Source: Eubacterium sp. | GTDB lineage: Bacteria > Bacillota > Clostridia > Oscillospirales > Acutalibacteraceae | Reading direction: 5' to 3' | Assembly (NCBI GenBank): GCA_017463985.1 | Contig: JAFUEH010000014.1 | Span: 44,664-108,663 of the forward strand | Length of the DNA stretch: 64,000 nucleotides | Shown: piece after piece, positions 17,258 through 26,086 of the stretch | How positions within the stretch are numbered: position 1 is the stretch's first letter | How the letters are laid out: every line of letters begins with the position of its first letter | Made by a program: the position numbers and the translations under genes | Notes under the pieces: model-generated | Told to the model about the DNA's origin: nothing | Seen by the model: the letters and a program-made list of their open reading frames with translations, nothing else | Databases searched by the model: none

Positions 17258-19288
17258 ATGGATAATTATGTAGGAAAAAGACTGGACGGCAGATATGAGG
17301 TGCAGGAGATCGTCGGCGTCGGCGGTATGTCTGTTGTCTATAAAGCTTACGATAATGTGGATGACAGGATCGTTGCCGTTAAAATTCTGAAGGAAGAGTT
17401 TGCGGCGAACGAGGAGTTTAAGCGCCGCTTTAAAAACGAATCTAAGGCGATCGCTTTGCTGTCGCATCCGAATATCGTAAAGGTTTACGACGTTAATTTC
17501 GGTGAGCGCCTCCAATATATCGTGATGGAATATATCGACGGCATCACCTTGAAGGAATATATCAATAAGCAGGGAGCAATCACCTGGAACGACGCGCTGT
17601 ATTTTATGACGCAGATCCTCGGCGCTGTGCAGCACGCACACGATAAGGGCATCGTCCACCGTGATATTAAGCCGCAGAATATTATTCTGCTGTCGAACGG
17701 AAATATCAAGGTTACGGATTTCGGTATTGCCCGTTTTTCCCGCAGCGAAACAAGAACGCTGACGGAGCAGGCGATCGGCTCTGTTCATTATATCGCGCCG
17801 GAGCAGGCAAAGGGCGAGTACACCGACGAAAAGGCGGATATCTACTCCCTCGGCGTCGTGCTGTATGAAATGCTTTCCGGTGGTGTGCCTTTTGAGGCCG
17901 ACAGCGCTGTTTCCGTCGCCTTGATGCAGCTGCAGGCGGACGCGAAGCGCCTGACCGACATCAATCCGGACATTCCGCTCGGCTTGGAGCAGATTTGTGT
18001 ACGCGCGATGCAAAAAAATCCGCTGGACCGTTATCAGACGGCTACGGAAATGCTGCTGGATATTGAGGAAATTATTCGTAACCCGGCTACGACGTTCCAC
18101 TATGCCGCTAAGGTCGATACCAACCCAACGAAGATCGTGCCGGTCGAGCATAAAAAGGCTGAGCCTGTTGCTGATGAAAACGGCGATGACAAGCAGGAGG
18201 AATATGAAGATCCTAACCGTAAAAAGAAGATCGTTACTGCGGTGATCATCGGACTGATCGTATTAATCGCTGCAGCGGTGCTGTTGGTGCTGGGCGTGAC
18301 GAACGGCTTCAATACAAAGACCTACAAGCTCGAGAACTTTGTCGGTATGAATTATGACGAGCTCAAAACAGCGAACGATAACGGCGCTTATAAGTACGAG
18401 CTGATCCCCGAGTTTGAAAAGACGGACGAAGCCCTGCCCGGTACGGTGCTGTCTCAGTCGCCGGAGGCCGGTACGAAGGTGCTTGAAGGCACGCAGGTGA
18501 CGTTAGTTGTCGCCACTTCTCAGGATGATATCAGCGTACCGAATGTCTACCAGTATACTGAGGAGCAGGCGAAAACAAAGCTCCAGCAAGCAGGACTAGT
18601 GAATTTTAAAACCGTTGCGATGTCCTCGGAGGAGATTGCGGAAGGCAAGGTGATCTATACTGATCCGAAGGCCGGCTCCGTTACCTCTGCCGATAAGGAA
18701 ATTACGCTGTATATTTCCTCCGGTCCGTCCACCACGGTGGTGCAGACGCTGACGATTCCGGATGTATACGGCCTGAAGCAGGAGGACGCCAAGCTCTTTA
18801 TGGAAAAGCTGGGCTTCACGAACGTTACCTTTGTGACGCAGGACAGCCCGATCGCTAAGGGCGTCGTGATTTCTCAGTCGCCTTCCGCTGGCGGTTCGGC
18901 ACAAGCAAGCGACGCGATCAAGCTGATCATCTCTTCCGGTACTACTACCACGACGACGGTCAAGCAGGTACAGATCGCTGTCACCGTGCATCTGCCGAAG
19001 AAGGTCGATCAGGACGGTAATTACCTGACGGATACGATGATCATCAAGATCGACGGCGATACACACACCTCTAAGATCGTTACGCTGGACGGCTCTGACG
19101 TCAGTGTTACCGTTTCCGGCGAGGGCGGAAAGTCGTTCTCCATCGGCGCTGCATTGGCCGGTACGGAAGCGGCGGAAACGAAATCGACGAACGGCGAGAC
19201 GGATGAAAGCATAAGCTTTGATTTCTCCGCCTTCTCATCAGACGAGCAGACGACGGTACCCGAGCCTGCCACCGATACTACCGAATAA
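17258..19288 (+). CDS. prkC: Membrane Ser/Thr protein kinase with PASTA domains
   Basis: A Hanks-type kinase of 676 residues that senses peptidoglycan fragments. Kinase motifs: GVGGMSVVYKAYD (P-loop), VAVKILKEE (Lys), HRDIKPQNI (catalytic loop), DFGIAR and APEQAKG. A lysine-rich segment leads into one membrane helix near residues 323-347. Three extracellular PASTA repeats begin near YKLENFVGM, SVPNVYQYT and TIPDVYGLK, and an extra beta-type domain and a Thr/Glu-rich tail follow. It forms a unit with prpC and rsgA. In spore formers this kinase can trigger germination. Confidence 0.96.
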   Translation: MDNYVGKRLDGRYEVQEIVGVGGMSVVYKAYDNVDDRIVAVKILKEEFAANEEFKRRFKNESKAIALLSHPNIVKVYDVNFGERLQYIVMEYIDGITLKEYINKQGAITWNDALYFMTQILGAVQHAHDKGIVHRDIKPQNIILLSNGNIKVTDFGIARFSRSETRTLTEQAIGSVHYIAPEQAKGEYTDEKADIYSLGVVLYEMLSGGVPFEADSAVSVALMQLQADAKRLTDINPDIPLGLEQICVRAMQKNPLDRYQTATEMLLDIEEIIRNPATTFHYAAKVDTNPTKIVPVEHKKAEPVADENGDDKQEEYEDPNRKKKIVTAVIIGLIVLIAAAVLLVLGVTNGFNTKTYKLENFVGMNYDELKTANDNGAYKYELIPEFEKTDEALPGTVLSQSPEAGTKVLEGTQVTLVVATSQDDISVPNVYQYTEEQAKTKLQQAGLVNFKTVAMSSEEIAEGKVIYTDPKAGSVTSADKEITLYISSGPSTTVVQTLTIPDVYGLKQEDAKLFMEKLGFTNVTFVTQDSPIAKGVVISQSPSAGGSAQASDAIKLIISSGTTTTTTVKQVQIAVTVHLPKKVDQDGNYLTDTMIIKIDGDTHTSKIVTLDGSDVSVTVSGEGGKSFSIGAALAGTEAAETKSTNGETDESISFDFSAFSSDEQTTVPEPATDTTE

Positions 19289-19301
19289 GCTGAACGGATT
19301 A

Positions 19302-19325
19302 TTGGGAGGGCGTCAGCCCTCCCGT
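19302..19325 (+). terminator. GGGAGGGC/GCCCTCCC hairpin between prkC and rsgA
   Basis: A perfect 8-bp GC-rich stem with a GTCA loop but without a T run. It may act as a weak terminator or an mRNA processing or stability element. One of several similar hairpins in the window. Confidence 0.5.
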
Positions 19326-19343
19326 GTTGTTATAGGAGACCTT

Positions 19344-20231
19344 ATGCCAGGAAAAATTGTCAAACAGCTTAGCAATTTCTATTATGTGGAAACCGCATCC
19401 GGCGTTTATGAATGTAAAGCGCGGGGCAGCTTCCGTCAACAAAAAATATCGCCGCTGGTTGGCGACGATGTGGAAATTACCGTGAACGACGGCGACCATG
19501 AAAATACGGTCGATGTGATCCTGCCGCGCAAAAACGCTTTGGTACGGCCGGCGCTGGCGAACCTTGATCTGCTGTTTCTAGTCAATTCAATGGTTGATCC
19601 AAAAATCAATCCCCTGATTTTGGATAAGCTGATTGCCATTGCTGAAAAAAAGGAGATTGAGCCGGTGATCGTGCTGACGAAGGTCGACCTTTGTCCCGAT
19701 TATCAGGAGGTAGCGTCGATCTATCAAAACGCTGGCTTTACCGTCATTGTCTGCGACTATCAGAACAGCGAGGAATACCGAAAGATCCTCGACCTGATGC
19801 GCGGCAAGGTTTCCGCATTTTCCGGTAACACCGGCGTCGGTAAGTCTACGCTGCTGAACCGTCTGTTTCCTGAATTGCAGCTGGCTACCGGCGAAACAAG
19901 CAAAAAGCTTGGCAGAGGACGTCATACGACGCGCCACTGCGAGCTGTTCCGCGTGGAGGGCGGCTATGTTGCGGATACGCCCGGCTTTTCGTCGCTGGAG
20001 CTGGAACGCTGTGAGAAGGTGTATAAGGAGGAGCTGCCGTATTGCTTCCGCGAGTTTTTGCCTTATCTTGACCGCTGTCGCTTTGTCAATAACTGTGCGC
20101 ACGTGAACGATAAGGGCTGCGCCGTACTGCAGGCAGTAAAGGACGGGGCGATCTCTCCGTCACGCCATAACAGCTATGTCGCGATGTATAACGAGGTAAA
20201 GGATTTGAAGGAATGGGAACGAAAGAAATAA
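19344..20231 (+). CDS. rsgA: Ribosome small subunit-dependent GTPase A
   Basis: A circularly permuted GTPase that checks late 30S assembly. The order is OB fold, then VLTKVDLC (G4), GNTGVGKSTLLNRL (G1), DTPGFSS (G3) and the C-terminal zinc knuckle with CRFVNNCAHVNDKGC. 295 residues from ATG 19344, which has AGGAG upstream; the longer frame from 19218 overlaps prkC and is not supported. It follows the prkC gene as in B. subtilis (cpgA). Confidence 0.96.
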   Translation: MPGKIVKQLSNFYYVETASGVYECKARGSFRQQKISPLVGDDVEITVNDGDHENTVDVILPRKNALVRPALANLDLLFLVNSMVDPKINPLILDKLIAIAEKKEIEPVIVLTKVDLCPDYQEVASIYQNAGFTVIVCDYQNSEEYRKILDLMRGKVSAFSGNTGVGKSTLLNRLFPELQLATGETSKKLGRGRHTTRHCELFRVEGGYVADTPGFSSLELERCEKVYKEELPYCFREFLPYLDRCRFVNNCAHVNDKGCAVLQAVKDGAISPSRHNSYVAMYNEVKDLKEWERKK

Positions 20232-20860
20232 AAAAATGCAGTATCGTTGCCGGTGCGCCGAATGACTGCGCCGCCTTTTTAAAAGAACATCTGGATCGCG
20301 GCAGTTATATTATTGCAGCCGATTCCGGCTACCTGCCGCTGCTTGCCGCTGAAATCCTCCCTGATTTGATCATTGCTGATTTTGATTCGAGTGAAAAACC
20401 GGACCTTCCGTGTGAGATCATCACCTTTCCGTCCGAAAAGGACTATACCGATACCTTCAACTGCGTCCGTTATGCCGTTGCGCACGGTGCAAAGGAAATC
20501 CTGATCTACAATGCGCTGGGCAACCGCTTTGACCATTCCTTCGGCAACGTGCTGTGCCTTTCTTACTGTCGGGCGCACGGCGTGTTCTGCCAGTTGATCG
20601 ACAGCCATAACCGGCTGACCTTGGTGGACGGTGAATATACATTTTATAAGAATTACCGTTTCTTTTCTGTTTTCCCGTTTTTAGAGCCCTGCCGCGGCGT
20701 GCGTATCACCGGTGCAAAGTACACTGCCGGATGGTATGGTGTTGACGCGCTTGATTTTCCGCGTGACGATCAGTCGGCGCTCTGCAACGAGATCACGGGC
20801 GATCGCTGTACCGTTTCGGTCGAGCAGGGTACGCTGCTGTTGGCGGAAGCGAACGACTGA
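20213..20860 (+). CDS. thiN: Thiamine pyrophosphokinase
   Basis: Transfers pyrophosphate from ATP to thiamine. Motifs: AADSGYLPLLA, PDLIIADFDSS (Asp-rich metal site), PSEKDYTDTFNCVRYA and NALGNRFDHSFGNV. 215 residues. Its start overlaps the end of rsgA by 19 bp. In B. subtilis an rpe gene lies between cpgA and thiN; here rpe is absent. Confidence 0.94.
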   Translation: MGTKEIKKCSIVAGAPNDCAAFLKEHLDRGSYIIAADSGYLPLLAAEILPDLIIADFDSSEKPDLPCEIITFPSEKDYTDTFNCVRYAVAHGAKEILIYNALGNRFDHSFGNVLCLSYCRAHGVFCQLIDSHNRLTLVDGEYTFYKNYRFFSVFPFLEPCRGVRITGAKYTAGWYGVDALDFPRDDQSALCNEITGDRCTVSVEQGTLLLAEAND

Positions 20861-20872
20861 ATAGTTTTTGTG

Positions 20873-20899
20873 CACCTTTTGGCGGCCGCCTCATAGAAT
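20873..20899 (+). promoter_or_regulatory. Sporulation (sigma-E/K-like) promoter candidate
   Basis: CATAGAAT at 20892-20899 differs at one position from the sigma-E -10 consensus CATACAAT. CACC at 20873-20876, 15 bp upstream, resembles a sigma-K -35. It lies 31 bp ahead of the small membrane-protein gene and spoVM, which is sigma-E dependent in B. subtilis. Confidence 0.4.
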
Positions 20900-20929
20900 G
20901 TATTAGTACAGCATGAATGAGGGATGACG

Positions 20930-21091
20930 ATGAAGGGCACTGTGAAAAAAAGCGTTGTGATTATTGCCTTTGGCACCGGCTGCGCGCTCGCGCTGTGTTT
21001 GCCGACCTTATGGACAACGAGGATACTGGCGCTTACGGTGATCATCCTTGGCGTCTTATGCTGTCAAAAGCCGAAAAAACCGCATTGCTGA
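20930..21091 (+). CDS. Small membrane protein (53 aa) upstream of spoVM
   Basis: ATG 20930 to TGA 21091 encodes a basic N-terminus (MKGTVKKS), two hydrophobic helices (about residues 9-25 and 30-44) and a Cys/Lys/Pro-rich tail (CCQKPKKPHC). GAGGGATGACG precedes the start. I do not recognise the family. Its place between thiN and spoVM, behind a sporulation-type promoter candidate, suggests a forespore-envelope or mother-cell membrane role, but that is inference. Confidence 0.6.
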   Translation: MKGTVKKSVVIIAFGTGCALALCLPTLWTTRILALTVIILGVLCCQKPKKPHC

Positions 21092-21105
21092 AGGGGAGAA
21101 GCTGT

Positions 21106-21195
21106 ATGAAGGTTGTGTTGCTGCAAAGTCCAAAGCTGCTGTCGCCGCTGCTGCGCGCAGTATTTAAAGTGAAAAAGGTAAACAACAATGATTAA
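21106..21195 (+). CDS. spoVM: Stage V sporulation protein M (SpoVM), 29 aa
   Basis: The peptide MKVVLLQSPKLLSPLLRAVF followed by KVKKVNNND is an amphipathic helix with Lys2 and Pro9, matching the layout of B. subtilis SpoVM (MKFYTIKLPKFLGGIVRAML), where Pro9 is essential. GGGGAG lies 8 nt ahead of ATG 21106. The position after prpC-prkC-rsgA-thiN is the same as in B. subtilis. SpoVM senses the convex outer forespore membrane and anchors SpoIVA for coat assembly. It is easily missed by gene finders. Confidence 0.82.
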   Translation: MKVVLLQSPKLLSPLLRAVFKVKKVNNND

Positions 21196-21216
21196 AGCGG
21201 TCTATGCCGCTTTTTT
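21194..21216 (+). terminator. Intrinsic terminator after spoVM
   Basis: A 7-bp stem AAAGCGG/CCGCTTT (21194-21200 with 21207-21213) continues into a T run. It overlaps the spoVM stop codon. Confidence 0.85.
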
Positions 21217-21294
21217 CTTTTCTGTTCATTTTGAAGATATATGAAACCGAAAGGCCGACGGAAGGGATCAGCGTAAAAGCGTAAATTCAACGGC

Positions 21295-21323
21295 TTGACA
21301 AGCGACGCGTTTTTTGCTATGAT
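21295..21323 (+). promoter_or_regulatory. Promoter of the valS T-box transcript
   Basis: TTGACA (21295-21300) and TATGAT (21318-21323) have 17-bp spacing. Confidence 0.8.
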
Positions 21324-21334
21324 ATTGAAAATAT

Positions 21335-21556
21335 CAAAAGGCTTTGAATAAGAGGAGTAGCATCGCGGCGTTTTCAGAGAGGCTGCGGACGGTGCAAGCA
21401 GTCAGCAAAACGGTGTGAAGGTCGCTTAGGAGCCGGAGGGGTGAAAGCAGTAGCCCGTCCCGTCTGTCTGCGTTAAGGATTGGAGTGACACAGTTTTCTG
21501 TGTAATTTGAGTGGTACCACGGAAGTATTCCGCCTCATTGTGAGGCGGATTTTTTA
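21335..21556 (+). promoter_or_regulatory. T-box riboswitch upstream of valS
   Basis: The leader contains the T-box bulge sequence GAGTGGTACCACGGAAG at about 21509-21525, which pairs with the tRNA acceptor end in the antiterminator. A terminator (CCGCCTCA/TGAGGCGG and six T) follows at 21529-21556. Stem I with AG-rich bulges spans roughly 21345-21440; GTC near 21420 could be the valine specifier codon. It measures uncharged tRNA-Val and lets transcription into valS only when valine is short. Confidence 0.92.
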
Positions 21557-21571
21557 TTAGGAGATGAAAAC

Positions 21572-24199
21572 ATGGCAAAAGAGTTAGAAAAACAGTATAA
21601 TCCTGCCGCCTTTGAGGACAAGACCTATCAGTTTTGGCTTGACGGTAAGTATTTTCATGCCGATGTCAAATCGGCGAAAAAGCCGTATACCATCGTGATT
21701 CCGCCGCCGAACATCACCGGCCAGCTTCACATGGGTCATGCGCTGGATAATACGCTGCAGGATATTCTGATCCGTTATCACCGTATGGCTGGCTACGATA
21801 CGCTGTGGCTGCCCGGTACGGACCACGCCTCGATTGCAACAGAGGCGAAGATCGTAAAAGCGATGCGCGAGGAAGGCTTAACGAAGGATGATCTCGGCCG
21901 TGACGGCTTTTTGGAGAGAGCGTGGGAATGGCGCCGTCAGTACGGCGGCCGTATCATCGAGCAGCTGAAGAAGCTTGGCTCCTCCTGTGACTGGGACAGA
22001 GAGCGCTTCACGCTCGACGAGGGTTGTAATAAGGCCGTGGTCGAGGTATTTAACCGTCTGTATGAAAAAGGGCTGATTTACCGCGGTGACCGTATTATTA
22101 ACTGGTGTCCGCATTGCCTGACCTCTATCTCTAACGAAGAGGTGGAATATGAGGATCAGGCCGGCCATTTCTGGCATCTGAAATATCCCTTTGCGGATGG
22201 CAGCGGCTATCTTGAGCTGGCAACGACCCGTCCGGAAACGATGCTTGGTGATACGGCGGTCGCGGTCAACCCGAACGACGAACGTTATCAGGACTGCGTG
22301 GGCAAAATGCTCGATCTCCCGATCGTTCACCGCCAGATCCCTGTGATCGCTGACGATTATGTCGATATTGAATTCGGTACCGGCGTGGTGAAGATCACAC
22401 CGGCGCATGACCCGAACGACTTTGAGGTAGGCCTGCGTCATAACCTTGAGGTGATCGACGTCATGACCGATGACGCACATATTAAAGAAGGCTGGGGCAA
22501 GTACAGCGGTATGGATCGCTACGAGTGCCGCAAGGCGATCGTGGAGGACCTTGAAGCTGAGGGTGCGTTGCTCGAAATCGAGGATTATTCCCATAATGTC
22601 GGCACCTGCTATCGCTGCGGTACAACAATTGAGCCGAAGGTGTCTAAGCAGTGGTTCGTGTCGATGAAGCCGCTGGCCGGTCCGGCGATCGAGGCCGTCA
22701 AGAACGACGAAACAAAGTTTGTCCCCAAGCGGTATGAAAAGACCTATTTCCACTGGCTTGAAAATATCCGCGACTGGTGTATTTCACGCCAGCTTTGGTG
22801 GGGTCACCGTATTCCGGCGTGGTATTGCGACGACTGCGGCGAAATCACCGTCAGCCGCGGTACGCCGACGAAGTGTGAGCACTGCGGCAGCGAGCATATC
22901 CATCAAGACCCCGATACGCTGGATACCTGGTTCTCCTCTGCGCTGTGGCCGTTCTCGACCATGGGTTGGCCGGACGAAACCGAGGATTTCAAAAAGTATT
23001 ATCCGACGAACACGCTGGTGACCGGCTACGATATTATCCCGTTCTGGGTCATGAGAATGATGTTCTCCGGTATTGAACAGACCGGACGCGTTCCGTTTGA
23101 TACGGTGCTGATCCACGGCTTAGTGCGCGATGCACAGGGACGGAAGATGAGCAAGTCGCTCGGTAACGGTATTGATCCGCTGGAGGTCATTGAAGAATAC
23201 GGCGCCGACGCGCTGCGCTTTACGCTGGCTACCGGCAATGCGCCGGGTAACGATATGCGTTTCTCCGATGACCGTGTGAAGGCTTCCCGTAACTTTGCGA
23301 ATAAGCTGTGGAATGCGGCGCGCTTTGTGCTGATGTATCTTGGCGAGGATTATCAGTACACCGGCTTGCCGGAGCAGCTGCTGCTGGAAGATAAATGGAT
23401 CGTTTCCAAGGCGAATTCGCTGGCGAAGGAGGTCACAGAAAATCTTGATAAATACGAGCTCGGTATCGCCGTACAAAAGCTGTATGACTTTATTTGGGAT
23501 GAATTCTGCGATTGGTACATCGAAATCGCAAAGATCCGTTTGCAGGGTGATGACGAGACCGCGAAGGACAACGTCAAGGCCGTGCTTGTATTCGTACTGA
23601 CGTATATCTTGAAGCTGCTGCATCCGTTTATGCCGTTCATTACGGAGGAAATCTATCAGGCAATCCCGCATGACAGTGAATCGATCATGATCGCTGACTG
23701 GTGCCGTTATGACGCTGCGCTTGATTTCAGCGCGGAGGAAGCGGAAATGGAGCAGATCATGAAGGCGATCAAGGCGATCCGTAACCGTCGTGCCGAAATG
23801 AACATTCCGCCCAGCAAAAAGGCGAAGGTGTATGTTGAAACAGCCATGCAGTCCACCTTTGAGGACGGCGTCGGCTTTATGAAGCGCTTGGCCTCGGCTG
23901 CTGAAGTCGCTGTTGCTGACGGCTTCGAGGAGCTTGGCAATGTGGTGACGATTATTACGGATAATGCAAAAATTTATATCCCGCTCGGTGATCTGGTTGA
24001 TTTTGAAGCAGAGAGAAAACGCCTCGCTAAGGAGCTTTCCGCCGCAGAGGAGAAGCTTGCCTTCGTCATGAAAAAGCTCTCTAATCCCGGCTTTGTCAAC
24101 AAAGCGCCTGAAAAGGTCGTGCAGCAAAACCGCGACGAAGCGGCGAAGCTGGAGGAAAAAATTGCCTCTATTAAAAAATCGATTGAGGAAATCGGATAA
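21572..24199 (+). CDS. valS: Valine-tRNA ligase
   Basis: A class I synthetase of 875 residues that charges tRNA-Val. The HIGH motif is in PPPNITGQLHMGHALD, the CP1 editing domain contains TTRPETMLGDTAVAVNP, WWGHRIPAWYC follows, and KMSKS is in GRKMSKSLGNGIDPL. A C-terminal coiled coil (LAKELSAAEEKLAFVMKKL) ends the protein, as in ValRS rather than IleRS or LeuRS. Controlled by the T-box upstream. Its stop codon overlaps the folC start (TAATG). Confidence 0.98.
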   Translation: MAKELEKQYNPAAFEDKTYQFWLDGKYFHADVKSAKKPYTIVIPPPNITGQLHMGHALDNTLQDILIRYHRMAGYDTLWLPGTDHASIATEAKIVKAMREEGLTKDDLGRDGFLERAWEWRRQYGGRIIEQLKKLGSSCDWDRERFTLDEGCNKAVVEVFNRLYEKGLIYRGDRIINWCPHCLTSISNEEVEYEDQAGHFWHLKYPFADGSGYLELATTRPETMLGDTAVAVNPNDERYQDCVGKMLDLPIVHRQIPVIADDYVDIEFGTGVVKITPAHDPNDFEVGLRHNLEVIDVMTDDAHIKEGWGKYSGMDRYECRKAIVEDLEAEGALLEIEDYSHNVGTCYRCGTTIEPKVSKQWFVSMKPLAGPAIEAVKNDETKFVPKRYEKTYFHWLENIRDWCISRQLWWGHRIPAWYCDDCGEITVSRGTPTKCEHCGSEHIHQDPDTLDTWFSSALWPFSTMGWPDETEDFKKYYPTNTLVTGYDIIPFWVMRMMFSGIEQTGRVPFDTVLIHGLVRDAQGRKMSKSLGNGIDPLEVIEEYGADALRFTLATGNAPGNDMRFSDDRVKASRNFANKLWNAARFVLMYLGEDYQYTGLPEQLLLEDKWIVSKANSLAKEVTENLDKYELGIAVQKLYDFIWDEFCDWYIEIAKIRLQGDDETAKDNVKAVLVFVLTYILKLLHPFMPFITEEIYQAIPHDSESIMIADWCRYDAALDFSAEEAEMEQIMKAIKAIRNRRAEMNIPPSKKAKVYVETAMQSTFEDGVGFMKRLASAAEVAVADGFEELGNVVTIITDNAKIYIPLGDLVDFEAERKRLAKELSAAEEKLAFVMKKLSNPGFVNKAPEKVVQQNRDEAAKLEEKIASIKKSIEEIG

Positions 24200-25257
24200 T
24201 GACGTATCAACAGGCCTTACAACTGTTACAAAAAAAGCAAAGCCTCGGCATTCAGCCGGGGCTTACGCGTATTCTCTCGCTCCTGCAGTTGATGGGTAAT
24301 CCGCAAAATCAGCTGAAAATCATCCATATTGCCGGTACAAACGGTAAGGGCACTGTCGCCGCAACGCTCGCACAGGCCATCCAAAACGCCGGTTACCGCG
24401 TCGGTCTGTTTACCTCGCCGTGGGTGATCGATTACCGTGAGCAGATCCAGTTGAACGGCGTTTTTATTCCCGAAGATCGTCTGGCGGCTTATGTGGCGCA
24501 ATACGCCGATAACGACTGTACGGAGTTTGAGTTCCTGACGGCGGTGATGTACCGTTACTTTGCTGACGAAGCGGTGGACTATGCGGTGGTAGAGTGCGGT
24601 ATGGGCGGCAAGGGAGACGCTACGAATGTCGAGCGTGAAAACCTGGCGGTGATTACTGCCATTTCACTCGATCATACTGATTTCTTTGGCTCGTCACTGC
24701 TGGATATTGCCGAAGAAAAGGCCGGTATCCTGCGCCCGAATTCGCCGTGCGTGCTCTTTCCCGATAACCGTATCAAGCCGGTTTTCAGCGGAAAATGCAG
24801 CAGCCTGATCACGCCGCGCCTCCCGAATAATCTCAGCCTCGTGAACTGTGTGCTGTCCCAGCTGCACCTGCCGCCGGTAACGTCGCTTGTGAAGCTGCCG
24901 GCACGTCAGGAAAAAATCGGAAGGATATTACTGGATGGCGGCCATAATACGGCGGCTGCCGATCATCTTGCACCGCTGCTCCATAAGGAGGTGGCGGTGA
25001 TCGGCATGATGAAGGACAAGGACGTAGAGGGCTATCTGGCGCGTGTGGCATCTCGCTGTAAGACGGTGATCGCGACGCAGCCTTCTCATCCTCGTGCGCT
25101 GGACGCAGCAACACTCGCGGATATTGCGGAGGATTATTGCGATAATGTTCTCGTCGTCGATGCGCCGGCGGATGCGGTTCGTCATCCGTCGCTGTCGCTT
25201 GTTTGCGGCTCCTTCTATTTAGCCCGTGAGGTCAGAAATATTTTGCTGAGCCGTTAA
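24199..25257 (+). CDS. folC: Folylpolyglutamate synthase/dihydrofolate synthase, short form
   Basis: Adds glutamate to (dihydro)folate. It has the Mur-ligase P-loop IAGTNGKGTVAATLAQ near residues 45-60, the VECGMGGKGDATN block and the ISLDHTDFFG motif. The C-terminal ligase domain contains ILLDGGHNTAAAD. At 352 residues it is clearly shorter than the usual 420-440; the stretch between the central and C-terminal domains appears trimmed. valS-folC is a conserved pair in Bacillota. Confidence 0.9.
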   Translation: MTYQQALQLLQKKQSLGIQPGLTRILSLLQLMGNPQNQLKIIHIAGTNGKGTVAATLAQAIQNAGYRVGLFTSPWVIDYREQIQLNGVFIPEDRLAAYVAQYADNDCTEFEFLTAVMYRYFADEAVDYAVVECGMGGKGDATNVERENLAVITAISLDHTDFFGSSLLDIAEEKAGILRPNSPCVLFPDNRIKPVFSGKCSSLITPRLPNNLSLVNCVLSQLHLPPVTSLVKLPARQEKIGRILLDGGHNTAAADHLAPLLHKEVAVIGMMKDKDVEGYLARVASRCKTVIATQPSHPRALDAATLADIAEDYCDNVLVVDAPADAVRHPSLSLVCGSFYLAREVRNILLSR

Positions 25258-25274
25258 AATTCAACAAATTCCTT

Positions 25275-25315
25275 AAAGCTGATCTGTTATGCTGTGTACA
25301 GGTCAGCTTTTAATT
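25275..25315 (+). terminator. Intrinsic terminator after folC
   Basis: A 13-bp stem (25275-25287 with 25298-25310, one G-U pair) merges into a T-rich end. Confidence 0.85.
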
Positions 25316-25334
25316 TATTAAAAAGGATGGTATT

Positions 25335-25652
25335 ATGAATGCTTCTGTTGAAACAAACGGCGCGCTGATGATCGTCTACATTTCCGGCGAAATCGATCAT
25401 CATTCTGCCAAAGCGCTGCGTGAAAAAATCGATAGCGAAATTACGTTAAAACAACCCGGCCACTTGATTTTGGACTATCAGCACGTCACCTTTATGGACT
25501 CCTCCGGTATCGGCTTAGTGCTCGGCCGGTATCGCTTAATGCAAAATTATCACGGCTCGGTAGAGGTGCGCAATGTATCGGGACAGACGAAAAAAATCAT
25601 GGAGCTGGCCGGGATCGGCTCAGTAGCGATCATCAGGGAGGTCAAACAGTGA
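25335..25652 (+). CDS. spoIIAA: Anti-sigma F factor antagonist
   Basis: A STAS-domain protein of 105 residues. The phosphorylated serine lies in VTFMDSSGIGLVLGRY, the exact SpoIIAA signature. When dephosphorylated by SpoIIE it binds SpoIIAB and frees sigma F in the forespore. First gene of the three-gene sigF operon; AAGGATGG precedes the ATG. No clear sigma-H promoter was identified in the 77 bp ahead. Confidence 0.95.
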   Translation: MNASVETNGALMIVYISGEIDHHSAKALREKIDSEITLKQPGHLILDYQHVTFMDSSGIGLVLGRYRLMQNYHGSVEVRNVSGQTKKIMELAGIGSVAIIREVKQ

Positions 25653-26086
25653 AGATACATAACGAATTTAAAATGAACCTGGAGGCGAAATCGGTGAACG
25701 AGGCTTTTTGCCGCGTGACGGTCTCTGCCTTTGTCGCACCGCTTGACCCGACGATCGAGGAAATGACGGATCTGAAAACAGCAGTCAGCGAAGCGGTGAC
25801 GAATGCGATCGTACACGGTTATCAGAACGCTTCCGGCCGTTTGTATATGGAGGGACAGCTCCTCGACGGCGGCGTTGTTAAAATTAAAATAAGGGATAAG
25901 GGCGTCGGTATTCAGAACGTCAACGAAGCGATGCGGCCGCTGTTTACCACCGGCGGAGAGGACAGAGCAGGACTTGGCTTTACAGTAATGCAGTCCTTTT
26001 GCGATCGCGTCAAGGTCACCTCTGCGCCGGGGAAAGGCACGACGGTGATATTAATAAAAAAGATCGCAGGTCGGACGAAATGGTAA
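25649..26086 (+). CDS. spoIIAB: Anti-sigma F factor (serine kinase)
   Basis: A GHKL-type kinase of 145 residues. N box: LKTAVSEAVTNAIVHGY. G1 box: IKIRDKGVGI. G2 region: GGEDRAGLGFTVMQSFCD. It holds sigma F inactive and phosphorylates SpoIIAA. The GTG start overlaps the end of spoIIAA, and the stop overlaps the sigF start. Confidence 0.96.
   Translation: MKIHNEFKMNLEAKSVNEAFCRVTVSAFVAPLDPTIEEMTDLKTAVSEAVTNAIVHGYQNASGRLYMEGQLLDGGVVKIKIRDKGVGIQNVNEAMRPLFTTGGEDRAGLGFTVMQSFCDRVKVTSAPGKGTTVILIKKIAGRTKW

Noticed and set aside
20917-21195. Single 92-aa ORF MRDDDEGH...NNND
   Set aside because: Its first two thirds are the wrong frame of the 53-aa membrane protein; only the last 29 codons, with their own SD and ATG, look real (SpoVM).
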